Part shown: positions 50,101 to 62,150 of the stretch, piece by piece | Numbering within the stretch: position 1 is the first letter of the stretch | Layout of the letters: each line of letters begins with the position of its first letter | Source: Annona cherimola | Taxonomy: Eukaryota; Streptophyta; Magnoliopsida; Magnoliales; Annonaceae | DNA length: 64,000 nt | Assembly: GCA_030490835.1 (NCBI GenBank) | Contig: CM059975.1 | Location: 53,249,174-53,313,173, forward strand | Direction of reading: 5' to 3' | The notes under the pieces: generated by a model | Seen by the model: only the letters and a program-made list of their open reading frames with translations | What the model was told of the DNA's origin: nothing | The model's database searches: none | Made by a program: the position numbers and the translations under genes

Positions 50101-50431
50101 GTATTTTAACTTTAAAATAAAAAATTATTAAACCGGTAGTTCAAAATATTAATAATTGAATTTTATTTAATAATTATTTTGTTAAATTAATAGATTAAAT
50201 CAGTTAATCTAAGATAATTTTTTAATGACAGTAATCAACATCGTAGAACAGTACTCAAGGGTTGGGCCTCAATACAAACAAATAATTTGTTATTATTTTA
50301 AATTAAAAATAAAATTATTTGAACTGTAGTTCAGAATTTTGATAATGAAATTTTTATTTAATAACTATTTTGTAAAATTAATGGATTGAAAAGTTAATCT
50401 AAGATAATTTTAATGACACTAATCAAGATCG
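47200..50431 (+). repeat. Higher-order repeat, 3232 bp (17 monomers), copy 1
   Basis: All markers I compared sit 3232 bp apart with no difference: 'ggccctca' 47411/50643, 'agttcaaatatt' 47667/50899, 'gtactcatga' 48349/51581, 'caacggttgt' 48801/52033 and 49562/52794, and 'gaacagtac' near 50247/53479. The odd monomer count is due to the B/A' chimera at 49786. The left limit lies at about 47.13-47.2 kb, where 'gataatcaaat' and 'acatacaaat' differ from the copy. Confidence 0.88.
49786..49973 (+). repeat. Chimeric monomer: B 5' half joined to A' 3' half (188 bp), copy 1
   Basis: Starts as B ('actattttgtaaaattaatgg', 'gatcgtaaacttgtactc') and continues as A' ('aagggttgggcctc', 'catacaaataatttg', 'ttatttgaactgtagttcag'). 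The switch is at 'tgtactca', common to both parents in the core. It is preceded by A with 'gaaaatagaattttt' and followed by B, so it stands in place of a B plus an A'. Six more copies lie to the right. Confidence 0.9.
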
Positions 50432-53400
50432 TAAACTTGTACCCACGAGTTGGGCCTCAATACGTCGATTTGATGGTTCGTATTTTAACTTTAAAATAAA
50501 AAATTATATCAACGGTAGTTCAAAATTTTAATAATTGAATTTTATTTAATAATTATTTTGTTTAATTATTAAATTAAATTAGTTAATCTAAGATAATTTT
50601 TTAATGACAGTAATCAAGATTGTAGACCTTTACTCATGGGTTGGCCCTCAATACATTGAAATAATTGGTTAGTATTTTAAATTAAAAATAAAAAAATTAT
50701 TTTAACTGTAGTTCAAAATTTTGATAATTGAATTTTTATTTAATAACTATTTTGTAAAATTAATGGATTAGAAAGTTAATCTAAGATAATTTTAATGACA
50801 ATAATCAAGATCGTAAACTTGTACCCATGAGTTGGGCCTCAATACGTCGATTTGATGGTTCGTATTTTAACTTTAAAATAAAAAATTATTTCAACGGTAG
50901 TTCAAATATTTAATAATTAAATTTTATTGAATAATTATTTTGTTAAATTAATAGATAAAATAAGTTAATCTAAGATAATTTTTTAATGACAGTAATCAAG
51001 ATCGTAGACCTTTACTCATGGGTTGGGCCTCAATACATACAAATAATTGGTTAGTATTTCAAATTAAAGATAAAAAATTATTTTAACTGTAGTTCAAAAT
51101 TTTGAAAATGGAATTTTTATTTAATAACTATTTTGTAAAATTAATGGATTAAAAAGTTAATCTAAGATAATTTTAATGACACTAATCAAGATCGTAAACT
51201 TGTACCCAAGAGTTGGGCCTCAATACGTCGATTTGATGGTTCGTATTTTAACTTTAAAATAAAAAAATATTTAACCGGTAGTTCAAAATATTAATAATTA
51301 AATTTTATTTAATAATTATTTTGTTAAATTAATAGATTAAATCAGTTAATCTAAGATAATTTTTTAATGACAGTAATCAACATCGTAGAACTGTACTCAA
51401 GGGTTGGGCCTCAATACATACAAATAATTTGTTAGTATTTTAAATTAAAAATAAAATTATTTGAACTGTAGTTCAGAATTTTGATAATTAAATTTTTATT
51501 TAATAACTATTTTGTAAAATTAATGGATTGAAAAGTTAATCTAAGATAATTTTAATGACACTAATCAAGATCGTAAACTTGTACTCATGAGTTGGGCCTC
51601 AATACGTCGATTTGATGGTTCGTATTTTAACTTTAAAATAAAAAATTATTAAACCGGTAGTTCAAAATATTAATAATTGAATTTTATTTAATAATTATTT
51701 TGTTAAATTAATAGATTAAATCAATTAATCTAAGATAATTTTTTAATGACAGTAATCAACATCGTAGAACTGTACTCAAGGGTTGGGCCTCAATACAAAC
51801 AAATAATTTGTTATTATTTTAAATTAAAAATAAAAAATTATTTTAACTGTTGTTCAAAATTTTGATAATTGAATTTTTATTTAATAACTATTTTATAAAA
51901 TTAATGGATTAGAAAGTTAATCTAAGATAATTTTAATGACAATAATCAAGATCGTAAACTTGTACCCATGAGTTGGGCCTCAATACGTCGATTTCATGGT
52001 TCGTATTTTAACTTTAAAAAAAAAAATTATTTCAACGGTTGTTCAAAATTTTAATAATTAAATTTTATTGAATAATTATTTTGTTAAATTAATAGATAAA
52101 ATTAGTTAATCTAAGATAATTTTTTAATGATAGTAATCAAGATCGTAGACCTTTACTCATGGGTTGGGCCTCAATACATACAAATAATTGGTTAGTATTT
52201 CAAATTAAAGATAAAAAATTATATTAACTGTTGTTCAAAATTTTGAAAATTGAATTTTTATTTAATAACTATTTTGTAAAATTAATCGATTAAAAAGTTA
52301 ATCTAAGATAATTTTAATGACACTAATCAAGATCGTAAACTTGTACCCATGAGTTGGGCCTCAATACGTCGATTTGATGGTTCGTATTTTAACTTTAAAA
52401 TAAAAAATTATATCAACGGTAGTTCAAAATTTTAATAATTGAATTTTATTTAATAATTATTTTTTTAAATTATTAAATTAAATTAGTTAATCTAAGATAA
52501 TTTTTTAATGACAGTAATCAAGATTGTAGACCTTTACTCATGGGTTGGCCCTCAATACATTCAAATAATTGGTTAGTATTTTAAATTAAAAATAAAAAAT
52601 TATTTTAACTGTAGTTCAAAATTTTGATAATTGAATTTTTATTTAATAACTATTTTATAAAATTAATGGATTAGAAAGTTAATCTAAGATAATTTTAATG
52701 ACAATAATCAAGATCGTAAACTTGTACCCATGAGTTGGGCCTCAATACGTCGATTTCATGGTTCATATTTTAACTTTAAAAAAAAAATTATTTCAACGGT
52801 TGTTCAAAATTTTAATAATTAAATTTTATTGAATAATTATTTTGTTAAATTAATAGATAAAATTAGTTAATCTAAGATAATTTTTTAATGACAGTAATCA
52901 AGATCGTAGACCTTTACTCATGGGTTGGGCCTCAATACATACAAATAATTGGTTAGTATTTCAAATTAAAGATAAAAAATTATTTTAACTGTAGTTCAAA
53001 ATTTTGAAAATAGAATTTTTATTTAATAACTATTTTGTAAAATTAATGGATTAAAAAGTTAATCTAAGATAATTTTAATGACACTAATCAAGATCGTAAA
53101 CTTGTACTCAAGGGTTGGGCCTCAATACATACAAATAATTTGTTAGTATTTTAAATTAAAAATAAAATTATTTGAACTGTAGTTCAGAATTTTGATAATT
53201 AAATTTTTATTTAATAACTATTTTGTAAAATTAATGGATTGAAAAGTTAATCTAAGATAATTTTAATGACACTAATCAAGATCGTAAACTTGTACTCATG
53301 AGTTGGGCCTCAATACGTCGATTTGATGGTTCGTATTTTAACTTTAAAATAAAAAATTATTAAACCGGTAGTTCAAAATATTAATAATTGAATTTTATTT

Positions 53401-53663
53401 AATAATTATTTTGTTAAATTAATAGATTAAATCAGTTAATCTAAGATAATTTTTTAATGACAGTAATCAACATCGTAGAACAGTACTCAAGGGTTGGGCC
53501 TCAATACAAACAAATAATTTGTTATTATTTTAAATTAAAAATAAAATTATTTGAACTGTAGTTCAGAATTTTGATAATGAAATTTTTATTTAATAACTAT
53601 TTTGTAAAATTAATGGATTGAAAAGTTAATCTAAGATAATTTTAATGACACTAATCAAGATCG
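50432..53663 (+). repeat. Higher-order repeat, 3232 bp, copy 2
   Basis: Near-identical continuation of 47200-50431 in the same order. The match runs out near 53735, where 'aaaaattatttaaccgg' stands instead of 'aaaaattatatcaacgg'. Confidence 0.88.
53018..53205 (+). repeat. Chimeric B/A' monomer, copy 2
   Basis: Exactly 3232 bp after 49786-49973, same structure. Confidence 0.9.
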
Positions 53664-54344
53664 TAAACTTGTACCCACGAGTTGGGCCTCAATACGTCGA
53701 TTTGATGGTTCGTATTTTAACTTTAAAATAAAAAATTATTTAACCGGTAGTTCAAAATATAAATAATTGAATTTTATTTAATAATTATTTTGTTAAATTA
53801 ATAGATTAAATCAATTAATCTAAGATAATTTTTTAATGACAGTAATCAACATCGTAGAACTGTACTCAAGGGTTGGGCCTCAATACAAACAAATAATTTG
53901 TTATTATTTTAAATTAAAAATAAAATTATTTTAACTGTAGTTCAGAATTTTGATAATTAAATTTTTATTTAATAACTATTTTGTAAAATTAATGGATTGA
54001 AAAGTTAATCTAAGATAATTTTAATGACACTAATCAAGATCGTAAACTTGTACTCATGAGTTGGGCCTCAATACGTCGATTTGATGGTTCGTATTTTAAC
54101 TTTAAAATAAAAAATTATTAAACCGGTAGTTCAAAATATTAATAATTGAATTTTATTTAATAATTATTTTTTTAAATTAATAGATTAAATCAATTAATCT
54201 AAGATAATTTTTTAATGACAGTAATCAAGATCGTAGACCTTTACTCATGGGTTGGGCCTCAATACATACAAATAATTGGTTAGTATTTCAAATTAAAGAT
54301 AAAAAATTATTTTAACTGTAGTTCAAAATTTTGAAAATAGAATT

Positions 54345-54532
54345 TTTATTTAATAACTATTTTGTAAAATTAATGGATTAAAAAGTTAATCTAAGATAAT
54401 TTTAATGACACTAATCAAGATCGTAAACTTGTACTCAAGGGTTGGGCCTCAATACATACAAATAATTTGTTAGTATTTTAAATTAAAAATAAAATTATTT
54501 GAACTGTAGTTCAGAATTTTGATAATTAAATT
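54345..54532 (+). repeat. Chimeric B/A' monomer, copy 3
   Basis: B to A' switch at 'tgtactca', as at 49786; 1327 bp after copy 2. Confidence 0.9.
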
Positions 54533-56049
54533 TTTATTTAATAACTATTTTGTAAAATTAATGGATTGAAAAGTTAATCTAAGATAATTTTAATGACACT
54601 AATCAAGATCGTAAACTTGTACTCATGAGTTGGGCCTCAATACGTCGATTTGATGGTTCGTATTTTAACTTTAAAATAAAAAATTATTAAACCGGTAGTT
54701 CAAAATATTAATAATTGAATTTTATTTAATAATTATTTTGTTAAATTAATAGATTAAATCAGTTAATCTAAGATAATTTTTTAATGACAGTAATCAACAT
54801 CGTAGAACTGTACTCAAGGGTTGGGCCTCAATACAAACAAATAATTTGTTATTATTTTAAATTAAAAATAAAATTATTTGAACTGTAGTTCAGAATTTTG
54901 ATAATGAAATTTTTATTTAATAACTATTTTGTAAAATTAATGGATTGAAAAGTTAATCTAAGATAATTTTAATGACACTAATCAAGATCGTAAACTTGTA
55001 CCCACGAGTTGGGCCTCAATACGTCGATTTGATGGTTCGTATTTTAACTTTAAAATAAAAAATTATTTAACCGGTAGTTCAAAATATAAATAATTGAATT
55101 TTATTTAATAATTATTTTGTTAAATTAATAGATTAAATCAATTAATCTAAGATAATTTTTTAATGACAGTAATCAACATCGTAGAACTGTACTCAAGGGT
55201 TGGGCCTCAATACAAACAAATAATTTGTTATTATTTTAAATTAAAAATAAAATTATTTGAACTGTAGTTCAGAATTTTGATAATTAAATTTTTATTTAAT
55301 AACTATTTTGTAAAATTAATGGATTGAAAAGTTAATCTAAGATAATTTTAATGACACTAATCAAGATCGTAAACTTGTACTCATGAGTTGGGCCTCAATA
55401 CGTCGATTTGATGGTTCGTATTTTAACTTTAAAATAAAAAATTATTAAACCGGTAGTTCAAAATATTAATAATTGAATTTTATTTAATAATTATTTTGTT
55501 AAATTAATAGATTAAATCAATTAATCTAAGATAATTTTTTAATGACAGTAATCAACATCGTAGAACTGTACTCAAGGGTTGGGCCTCAATACAAACAAAT
55601 AATTTGTTATTATTTTAAATTAAAAATAAAATTATTTGAACTGTAGTTCAGAATTTTGATAATGAAATTTTTATTTAATAACTATTTTGTAAAATTAATG
55701 GATTGAAAAGTTAATCTAAGATAATTTTAATGACAATAATCAAGATCGTAAACTTGTACCCATGAGTTGGGCCTCAATACGTCGATTTGATGGTTCGTAT
55801 TTTAAATTAAAAAAAAAAATTATTTCAACGGTTGTTCAAAATTTTAATAATTAAATTTTATTGAATAATTATTTTGTTAAATTAATAGATAAAATTAGTT
55901 AATCTAAGATAATTTTTTAATGACAGTAATCAAGATCGTAGACCTTTACTCATGGGTTGGGCCTCAATACATACAAATAATTGGTTAGTATTTCAAATTA
56001 AAGATAAAAAATTATTTTAACTGTAGTTCAAAATTTTGAAAATAGAATT

Positions 56050-56237
56050 TTTATTTAATAACTATTTTGTAAAATTAATGGATTAAAAAGTTAATCTAAG
56101 ATAATTTTAATGACACTAATCAAGATCGTAAACTTGTACTCAAGGGTTGGGCCTCAATACATACAAATAATTTGTTAGTATTTTAAATTAAAAATAAAAT
56201 TATTTGAACTGTAGTTCAGAATTTTGATAATTAAATT
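56050..56237 (+). repeat. Chimeric B/A' monomer, copy 4
   Basis: 3032 bp after copy 2 (53018), same structure. Confidence 0.9.
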
Positions 56238-57376
56238 TTTATTTAATAACTATTTTGTAAAATTAATGGATTGAAAAGTTAATCTAAGATAATTTTAATG
56301 ACACTAATCAAGATCGTAAACTTGTACTCATGAGTTGGGCCTCAATACGTCGATTTGATGGTTCGTATTTTAACTTTAAAATAAAAAATTATTAAACCGG
56401 TAGTTCAAAATATTAATAATTGAATTTTATTTAATAATTATTTTGTTAAATTAATAGATTAAATCAGTTAATCTAAGATAATTTTTTAATGACAGTAATC
56501 AACATCGTAGAACAGTACTCAAGGGTTGGGCCTCAATACAAACAAATAATTTGTTATTATTTTAAATTAAAAATAAAATTATTTGAACTGTAGTTCAGAA
56601 TTTTGATAATGAAATTTTTATTTAATAACTATTTTGTAAAATTAATGGATTGAAAAGTTAATCTAAGATAATTTTAATGACACTAATCAAGATCGTAAAC
56701 TTGTACCCACGAGTTGGGCCTCAATACGTCGATTTGATGGTTCGTATTTTAACTTTAAAATAAAAAATTATTTAACCGGTAGTTCAAAATATAAATAATT
56801 GAATTTTATTTAATAATTATTTTGTTAAATTAATAGATTAAATCAATTAATCTAAGATAATTTTTTAATGACAGTAATCAACATCGTAGAACTGTACTCA
56901 AGGGTTGGGCCTCAATACAAACAAATAATTTGTTATTATTTTAAATTAAAAATAAAATTATTTTAACTGTAGTTCAGAATTTTGATAATTAAATTTTTAT
57001 TTAATAACTATTTTGTAAAATTAATGGATTGAAAAGTTAATCTAAGATAATTTTAATGACACTAATCAAGATCGTAAACTTGTACTCATGAGTTGGGCCT
57101 CAATACGTCGATTTGATGGTTCGTATTTTAACTTTAAAATAAAAAATTATTAAACCGGTAGTTCAAAATATTAATAATTGAATTTTATTTAATAATTATT
57201 TTTTTAAATTAATAGATTAAATCAATTAATCTAAGATAATTTTTTAATGACAGTAATCAAGATCGTAGACCTTTACTCATGGGTTGGGCCTCAATACATA
57301 CAAATAATTGGTTAGTATTTCAAATTAAAGATAAAAAATTATTTTAACTGTAGTTCAAAATTTTGAAAATAGAATT

Positions 57377-57564
57377 TTTATTTAATAACTATTTTGTAAA
57401 ATTAATGGATTAAAAAGTTAATCTAAGATAATTTTAATGACACTAATCAAGATCGTAAACTTGTACTCAAGGGTTGGGCCTCAATACATACAAATAATTT
57501 GTTAGTATTTTAAATTAAAAATAAAATTATTTGAACTGTAGTTCAGAATTTTGATAATTAAATT
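57377..57564 (+). repeat. Chimeric B/A' monomer, copy 5
   Basis: 3032 bp after copy 3 (54345), same structure. Confidence 0.9.
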
Positions 57565-58510
57565 TTTATTTAATAACTATTTTGTAAAATTAATGGATTG
57601 AAAAGTTAATCTAAGATAATTTTAATGACACTAATCAAGATCGTAAACTTGTACACATGAGTTGGGCCTCAATACGTCGATTTGATGGTTCGTATTTTAA
57701 CTTTAAAATAAAAAATTATTAAACCGGTAGTTCAAAATATTAATAATTGAATTTTATTTAATAATTATTTTGTTAAATTAATAGATTAAATCAGTTAATC
57801 TAAGATAATTTTTTAATGACAGTAATCAACATCGTAGAACTGTACTCAAGGGTTGGGCCTCAATACAAACAAATAATTTGTTATTATTTTAAATTAAAAA
57901 TAAAATTATTTGAACTGTAGTTCAGAATTTTGATAATGAAATTTTTATTTAATAACTATTTTGTAAAATTAATGGATTGAAAAGTTAATCTAAGATAATT
58001 TTAATGACACTAATCAAGATCGTAAACTTGTACCCACGAGTTGGGCCTCAATACGTCGATTTGATGGTTCGTATTTTAACTTTAAAATAAAAAATTATTT
58101 AACCGGTAGTTCAAAATATAAATAATTGAATTTTATTTAATAATTATTTTGTTAAATTAATAGATTAAATCAATTAATCTAAGATAATTTTTTAATGACA
58201 GTAATCAACATCGTAGAACTGTACTCAAGGGTTGGGCCTCAATACAAACAAATAATTTGTTATTATTTTAAATTAAAAATAAAATTATTTGAACTGTAGT
58301 TCAGAATTTTGATAATTAAATTTTTATTTAATAACTATTTTGTAAAATTAATGGATTGAAAAGTTAATCTAAGATAATTTTAATGACACTAATCAAGATC
58401 GTAAACTTGTACTCATGAGTTGGGCCTCAATACGTCGATTTGATGGTTCGTATTTTAACTTTAAAATAAAAAATTATTAAACCGGTAGTTCAAAATATTA
58501 ATAATTGAAT

Positions 58511-58889
58511 TTTATTTAATAATTATTTTTTTAAATTAATAGATTAAATCAATTAATCTAAGATAATTTTTTAATGACAGTAATCAACATCGTAGAACTG
58601 TACTCAAGGGTTGGGCCTCAATACAAACAAATAATTTGTTATTATTTTAAATTAAAAATAAAATTATTTGAACTGTAGTTCAGAATTTTGATAATTAAAT
58701 TTTTATTTAATAACTATTTTGTAAAATTAATGGATTGAAAAGTTAATCTAAGATAATTTTAATGACACTAATCAAGATCGTAAACTTGTACTCATGAGTT
58801 GGGCCTCAATACGTCAATTTGATGGTTCGTATTTTAACTTTAAAATAAAAAATTATTAAACCGGTAGTTCAAAATATTAATAATTGAAT
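58511..58889 (+). repeat. Representative late A'-B dimer (379 bp)
   Basis: A' 58511-58701 (191 bp; 'acaaacaaataattt', 'ttatttgaactgtagttcag') and B 58702-58889 (188 bp; 'gtactcatgag', 'attattaaaccggtag', 'caaaatattaataattg'). This pairing dominates from about 53 kb to the window end. The B variant with 'ttaaaccggtag' is found only right of about 48.4 kb. Confidence 0.9.
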
Positions 58890-59840
58890 TTTATTTAATA
58901 ATTATTTTTTTAAATTAATAGATTAAATCAATTAATCTAAGATAATTTTTTAATGACAGTAATCAACATCGTAGAACTGTACTCAAGGGTTGGGCCTCAA
59001 TACAAACAAATAATTTGTTATTATTTTAAATTAAAAATAAAATTATTTGAACTGTAGTTCAGAATTTTGATAATTAAATTTTTATTTAATAACTATTTTG
59101 TAAAATTAATGGATTGAAAAGTTAATCTAAGATAATTTTAATGACACTAATCAAGATCGTAAACTTGTACCCATGAGTTGGGCCTCAATACGTCGATTTG
59201 ATGGTTCGTATTTTAACTTTAAAATAAAAAATTATTTAACCGGTAGTTCAAAATATAAATAATTGAATTTTATTTAATAATTATTTTGTTAAATTAATAG
59301 ATTAAATCAATTAATCTAAGATAATTTTTTAATGACAGTAATCAACATCGTAGAACTGTACTCAAGGGTTGGGCCTCAATACAAACAAATAATTTGTTAT
59401 TATTTTAAATTAAAAATAAAATTATTTTAACTGTAGTTCAGAATTTTGATAATTAAATTTTTATTTAATAACTATTTTGTAAAATTAATGGATTGAAAAG
59501 TTAATCTAAGATAATTTTAATGACACTAATCAAGATCGTAAACTTGTACTCATGAGTTGGGCCTCAATACGTCGATTTGATGGTTCGTATTTTAACTTTA
59601 AAATAAAAAATTATTAAACCGGTAGTTCAAAATATTAATAATTGAATTTTATTTAATAATTATTTTTTTAAATTAATAGATTAAATCAATTAATCTAAGA
59701 TAATTTTTTAATGACAGTAATCAAGATCGTAGACCTTTACTCATGGGTTGGGCCTCAATACATACAAATAATTGGTTAGTATTTCAAATTAAAGATAAAA
59801 AATTATTTTAACTGTAGTTCAAAATTTTGAAAATAGAATT

Positions 59841-60028
59841 TTTATTTAATAACTATTTTGTAAAATTAATGGATTAAAAAGTTAATCTAAGATAATTTTA
59901 ATGACACTAATCAAGATCGTAAACTTGTACTCAAGGGTTGGGCCTCAATACATACAAATAATTTGTTAGTATTTTAAATTAAAAATAAAATTATTTGAAC
60001 TGTAGTTCAGAATTTTGATAATTAAATT
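59841..60028 (+). repeat. Chimeric B/A' monomer, copy 6
   Basis: 2464 bp after copy 5, same structure; the next B, with 'acccacgag', starts 188 bp on. Confidence 0.9.
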
Positions 60029-60185
60029 TTTATTTAATAACTATTTTGTAAAATTAATGGATTGAAAAGTTAATCTAAGATAATTTTAATGACACTAATC
60101 AAGATCGTAAACTTGTACCCACGAGTTGGGCCTCAATACGTCGATTTGATGGTTCGTATTTTAACTTTAAAATAAAAAATTTTTT

Positions 60186-62150
60186 AACCGGTAGTTCAAA
60201 ATATAAATAATTGAATTTTATTTAATAATTATTTTGTTAAATTAATAGATTAAATCAATTAATCTAAGATAATTTTTTAATGACAGTAATCAACATCGTA
60301 GAACTGTACTCAAGGGTTGGGCCTCAATACAAACAAATAATTTGTTATTATTTTAAATTAAAAATAAAATTATTTGAACTGTAGTTCAGAATTTTGATAA
60401 TTAAATTTTTATTTAATAACTATTTTGTAAAATTAATGGATTGAAAAGTTAATCTAAGATAATTTTAATGACACTAATCAAGATCGTAAACTTGTACTCA
60501 TGAGTTGGGCCTCAATACGTCGATTTGATGGTTCGTATTTTAACTTTAAAATAAAAAATTATTAAACCGGTAGTTCAAAATATTAATAATTGAATTTTAT
60601 TTAATAATTATTTTTTTAAATTAATAGATTAAATCAATTAATCTAAGATAATTTTTTAATGACAGTAATCAACATCGTAGAACTGTACTCAAGGGTTGGG
60701 CCTCAATACAAACAAATAATTTGTTATTATTTTAAATTAAAAATAAAATTATTTGAACTGTAGTTCAGAATTTTGATAATTAAATTTTTATTTAATAACT
60801 ATTTTGTAAAATTAATGGATTGAAAAGTTAATCTAAGATAATTTTAATGACACTAATCAAGATCGTAAACTTGTACTCATGAGTTGGGCCTCAATACGTC
60901 AATTTGATGGTTCGTATTTTAACTTTAAAATAAAAAATTATTAAACCGGTAGTTCAAAATATTAATAATTGAATTTTATTTAATAATTATTTTTTTAAAT
61001 TAATAGATTAAATCAATTAATCTAAGATAATTTTTTAATGACAGTAATCAACATCGTAGAACTGTACTCAAGGGTTGGGCCTCAATACAAACAAATAATT
61101 TGTTATTATTTTAAATTAAAAATAAAATTATTTGAACTGTAGTTCAGAATTTTGATAATTAAATTTTTATTTAATAACTATTTTGTAAAATTAATGGATT
61201 GAAAAGTTAATCTAAGATAATTTTAATGACACTAATCAAGATCGTAAACTTGTACCCATGAGTTGGGCCTCAATACGTCGATTTGATGGTTCGTATTTTA
61301 ACTTTAAAATAAAAAATTATTTAACCGGTAGTTCAAAATATAAATAATTGAATTTTATTTAATAATTATTTTGTTAAATTAATAGATTAAATCAATTAAT
61401 CTAAGATAATTTTTTAATGACAGTAATCAACATCGTAGAACTGTACTCAAGGGTTGGGCCTCAATACAAACAAATAATTTGTTATTATTTTAAATTAAAA
61501 ATAAAATTATTTTAACTGTAGTTCAGAATTTTGATAATTAAATTTTTATTTAATAACTATTTTGTAAAATTAATGGATTGAAAAGTTAATCTAAGATAAT
61601 TTTAATGACACTAATCAAGATCGTAAACTTGTACTCATGAGTTGGGCCTCAATACGTCGATTTGATGGTTCGTATTTTAACTTTAAAATAAAAAATTATT
61701 AAACCGGTAGTTCAAAATATTAATAATTGAATTTTATTTAATAATTATTTTTTTAAATTAATAGATTAAATCAATTAATCTAAGATAATTTTTTAATGAC
61801 AGTAATCAAGATCGTAGACCTTTACTCATGGGTTGGGCCTCAATACATACAAATAATTGGTTAGTATTTCAAATTAAAGATAAAAAATTATTTTAACTGT
61901 AGTTCAAAATTTTGAAAATAGAATTTTTATTTAATAACTATTTTGTAAAATTAATGGATTAAAAAGTTAATCTAAGATAATTTTAATGACACTAATCAAG
62001 ATCGTAAACTTGTACTCAAGGGTTGGGCCTCAATACATACAAATAATTTGTTAGTATTTTAAATTAAAAATAAAATTATTTGAACTGTAGTTCAGAATTT
62101 TGATAATTAAATTTTTATTTAATAACTATTTTGTAAAATTAATGGATTGA
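60186..62150 (+). repeat. Higher-order repeat, 2085 bp, copy 2
   Basis: Same monomer order as 58.1-60.18 kb. It begins after the private 'aaattttttaaccgg' at about 60180 (copy 1 has 'aaattatttaaccgg') and ends before 62200, where 'gtactcatgag' stands instead of 'gtacccacgag'. Confidence 0.83.
61926..62113 (+). repeat. Chimeric B/A' monomer, copy 7
   Basis: 2085 bp after copy 6, same structure. Confidence 0.9.

Larger units (their letters stand above)
52790..55820 (+). repeat. Higher-order repeat, 3032 bp (16 monomers), copy 1
   Basis: 'ggttgttcaaaa' near 52800/55832, 'gaacagtac' 53479/56511, 'tagattaaatcaat' 54181/57213, and 'acccacgag' 53673/56705 and 55000/58032 all give 3032. It contains two B/A' chimeras (53018, 54345), which together restore an even monomer number. 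It overlaps the end of the 3232-bp copy 2. Confidence 0.87.
55821..58530 (+). repeat. Higher-order repeat, 3032 bp, copy 2 (about 2.7 kb retained)
   Basis: Matches 52.79-55.49 kb in order. I noted one substitution ('gtacacatga' near 57650 against 'gtactcatga'). The match ends near 58.53 kb, where 'attatttttttaaatt' replaces 'attattttgttaaatt'. Confidence 0.83.
58100..60185 (+). repeat. Higher-order repeat, 2085 bp (11 monomers), copy 1
   Basis: 'gtcaatttg' 58813/60898, 'acccatgag' 59169/61254 and the chimera 59841/61926 are 2085 bp apart. 2085 equals four 379-bp dimers, one 381-bp dimer and one 188-bp chimera. Some markers instead recur at 2464 bp (57267/59731, 60898/63362), which is the same unit with one more 379-bp dimer. 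Confidence 0.85.
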
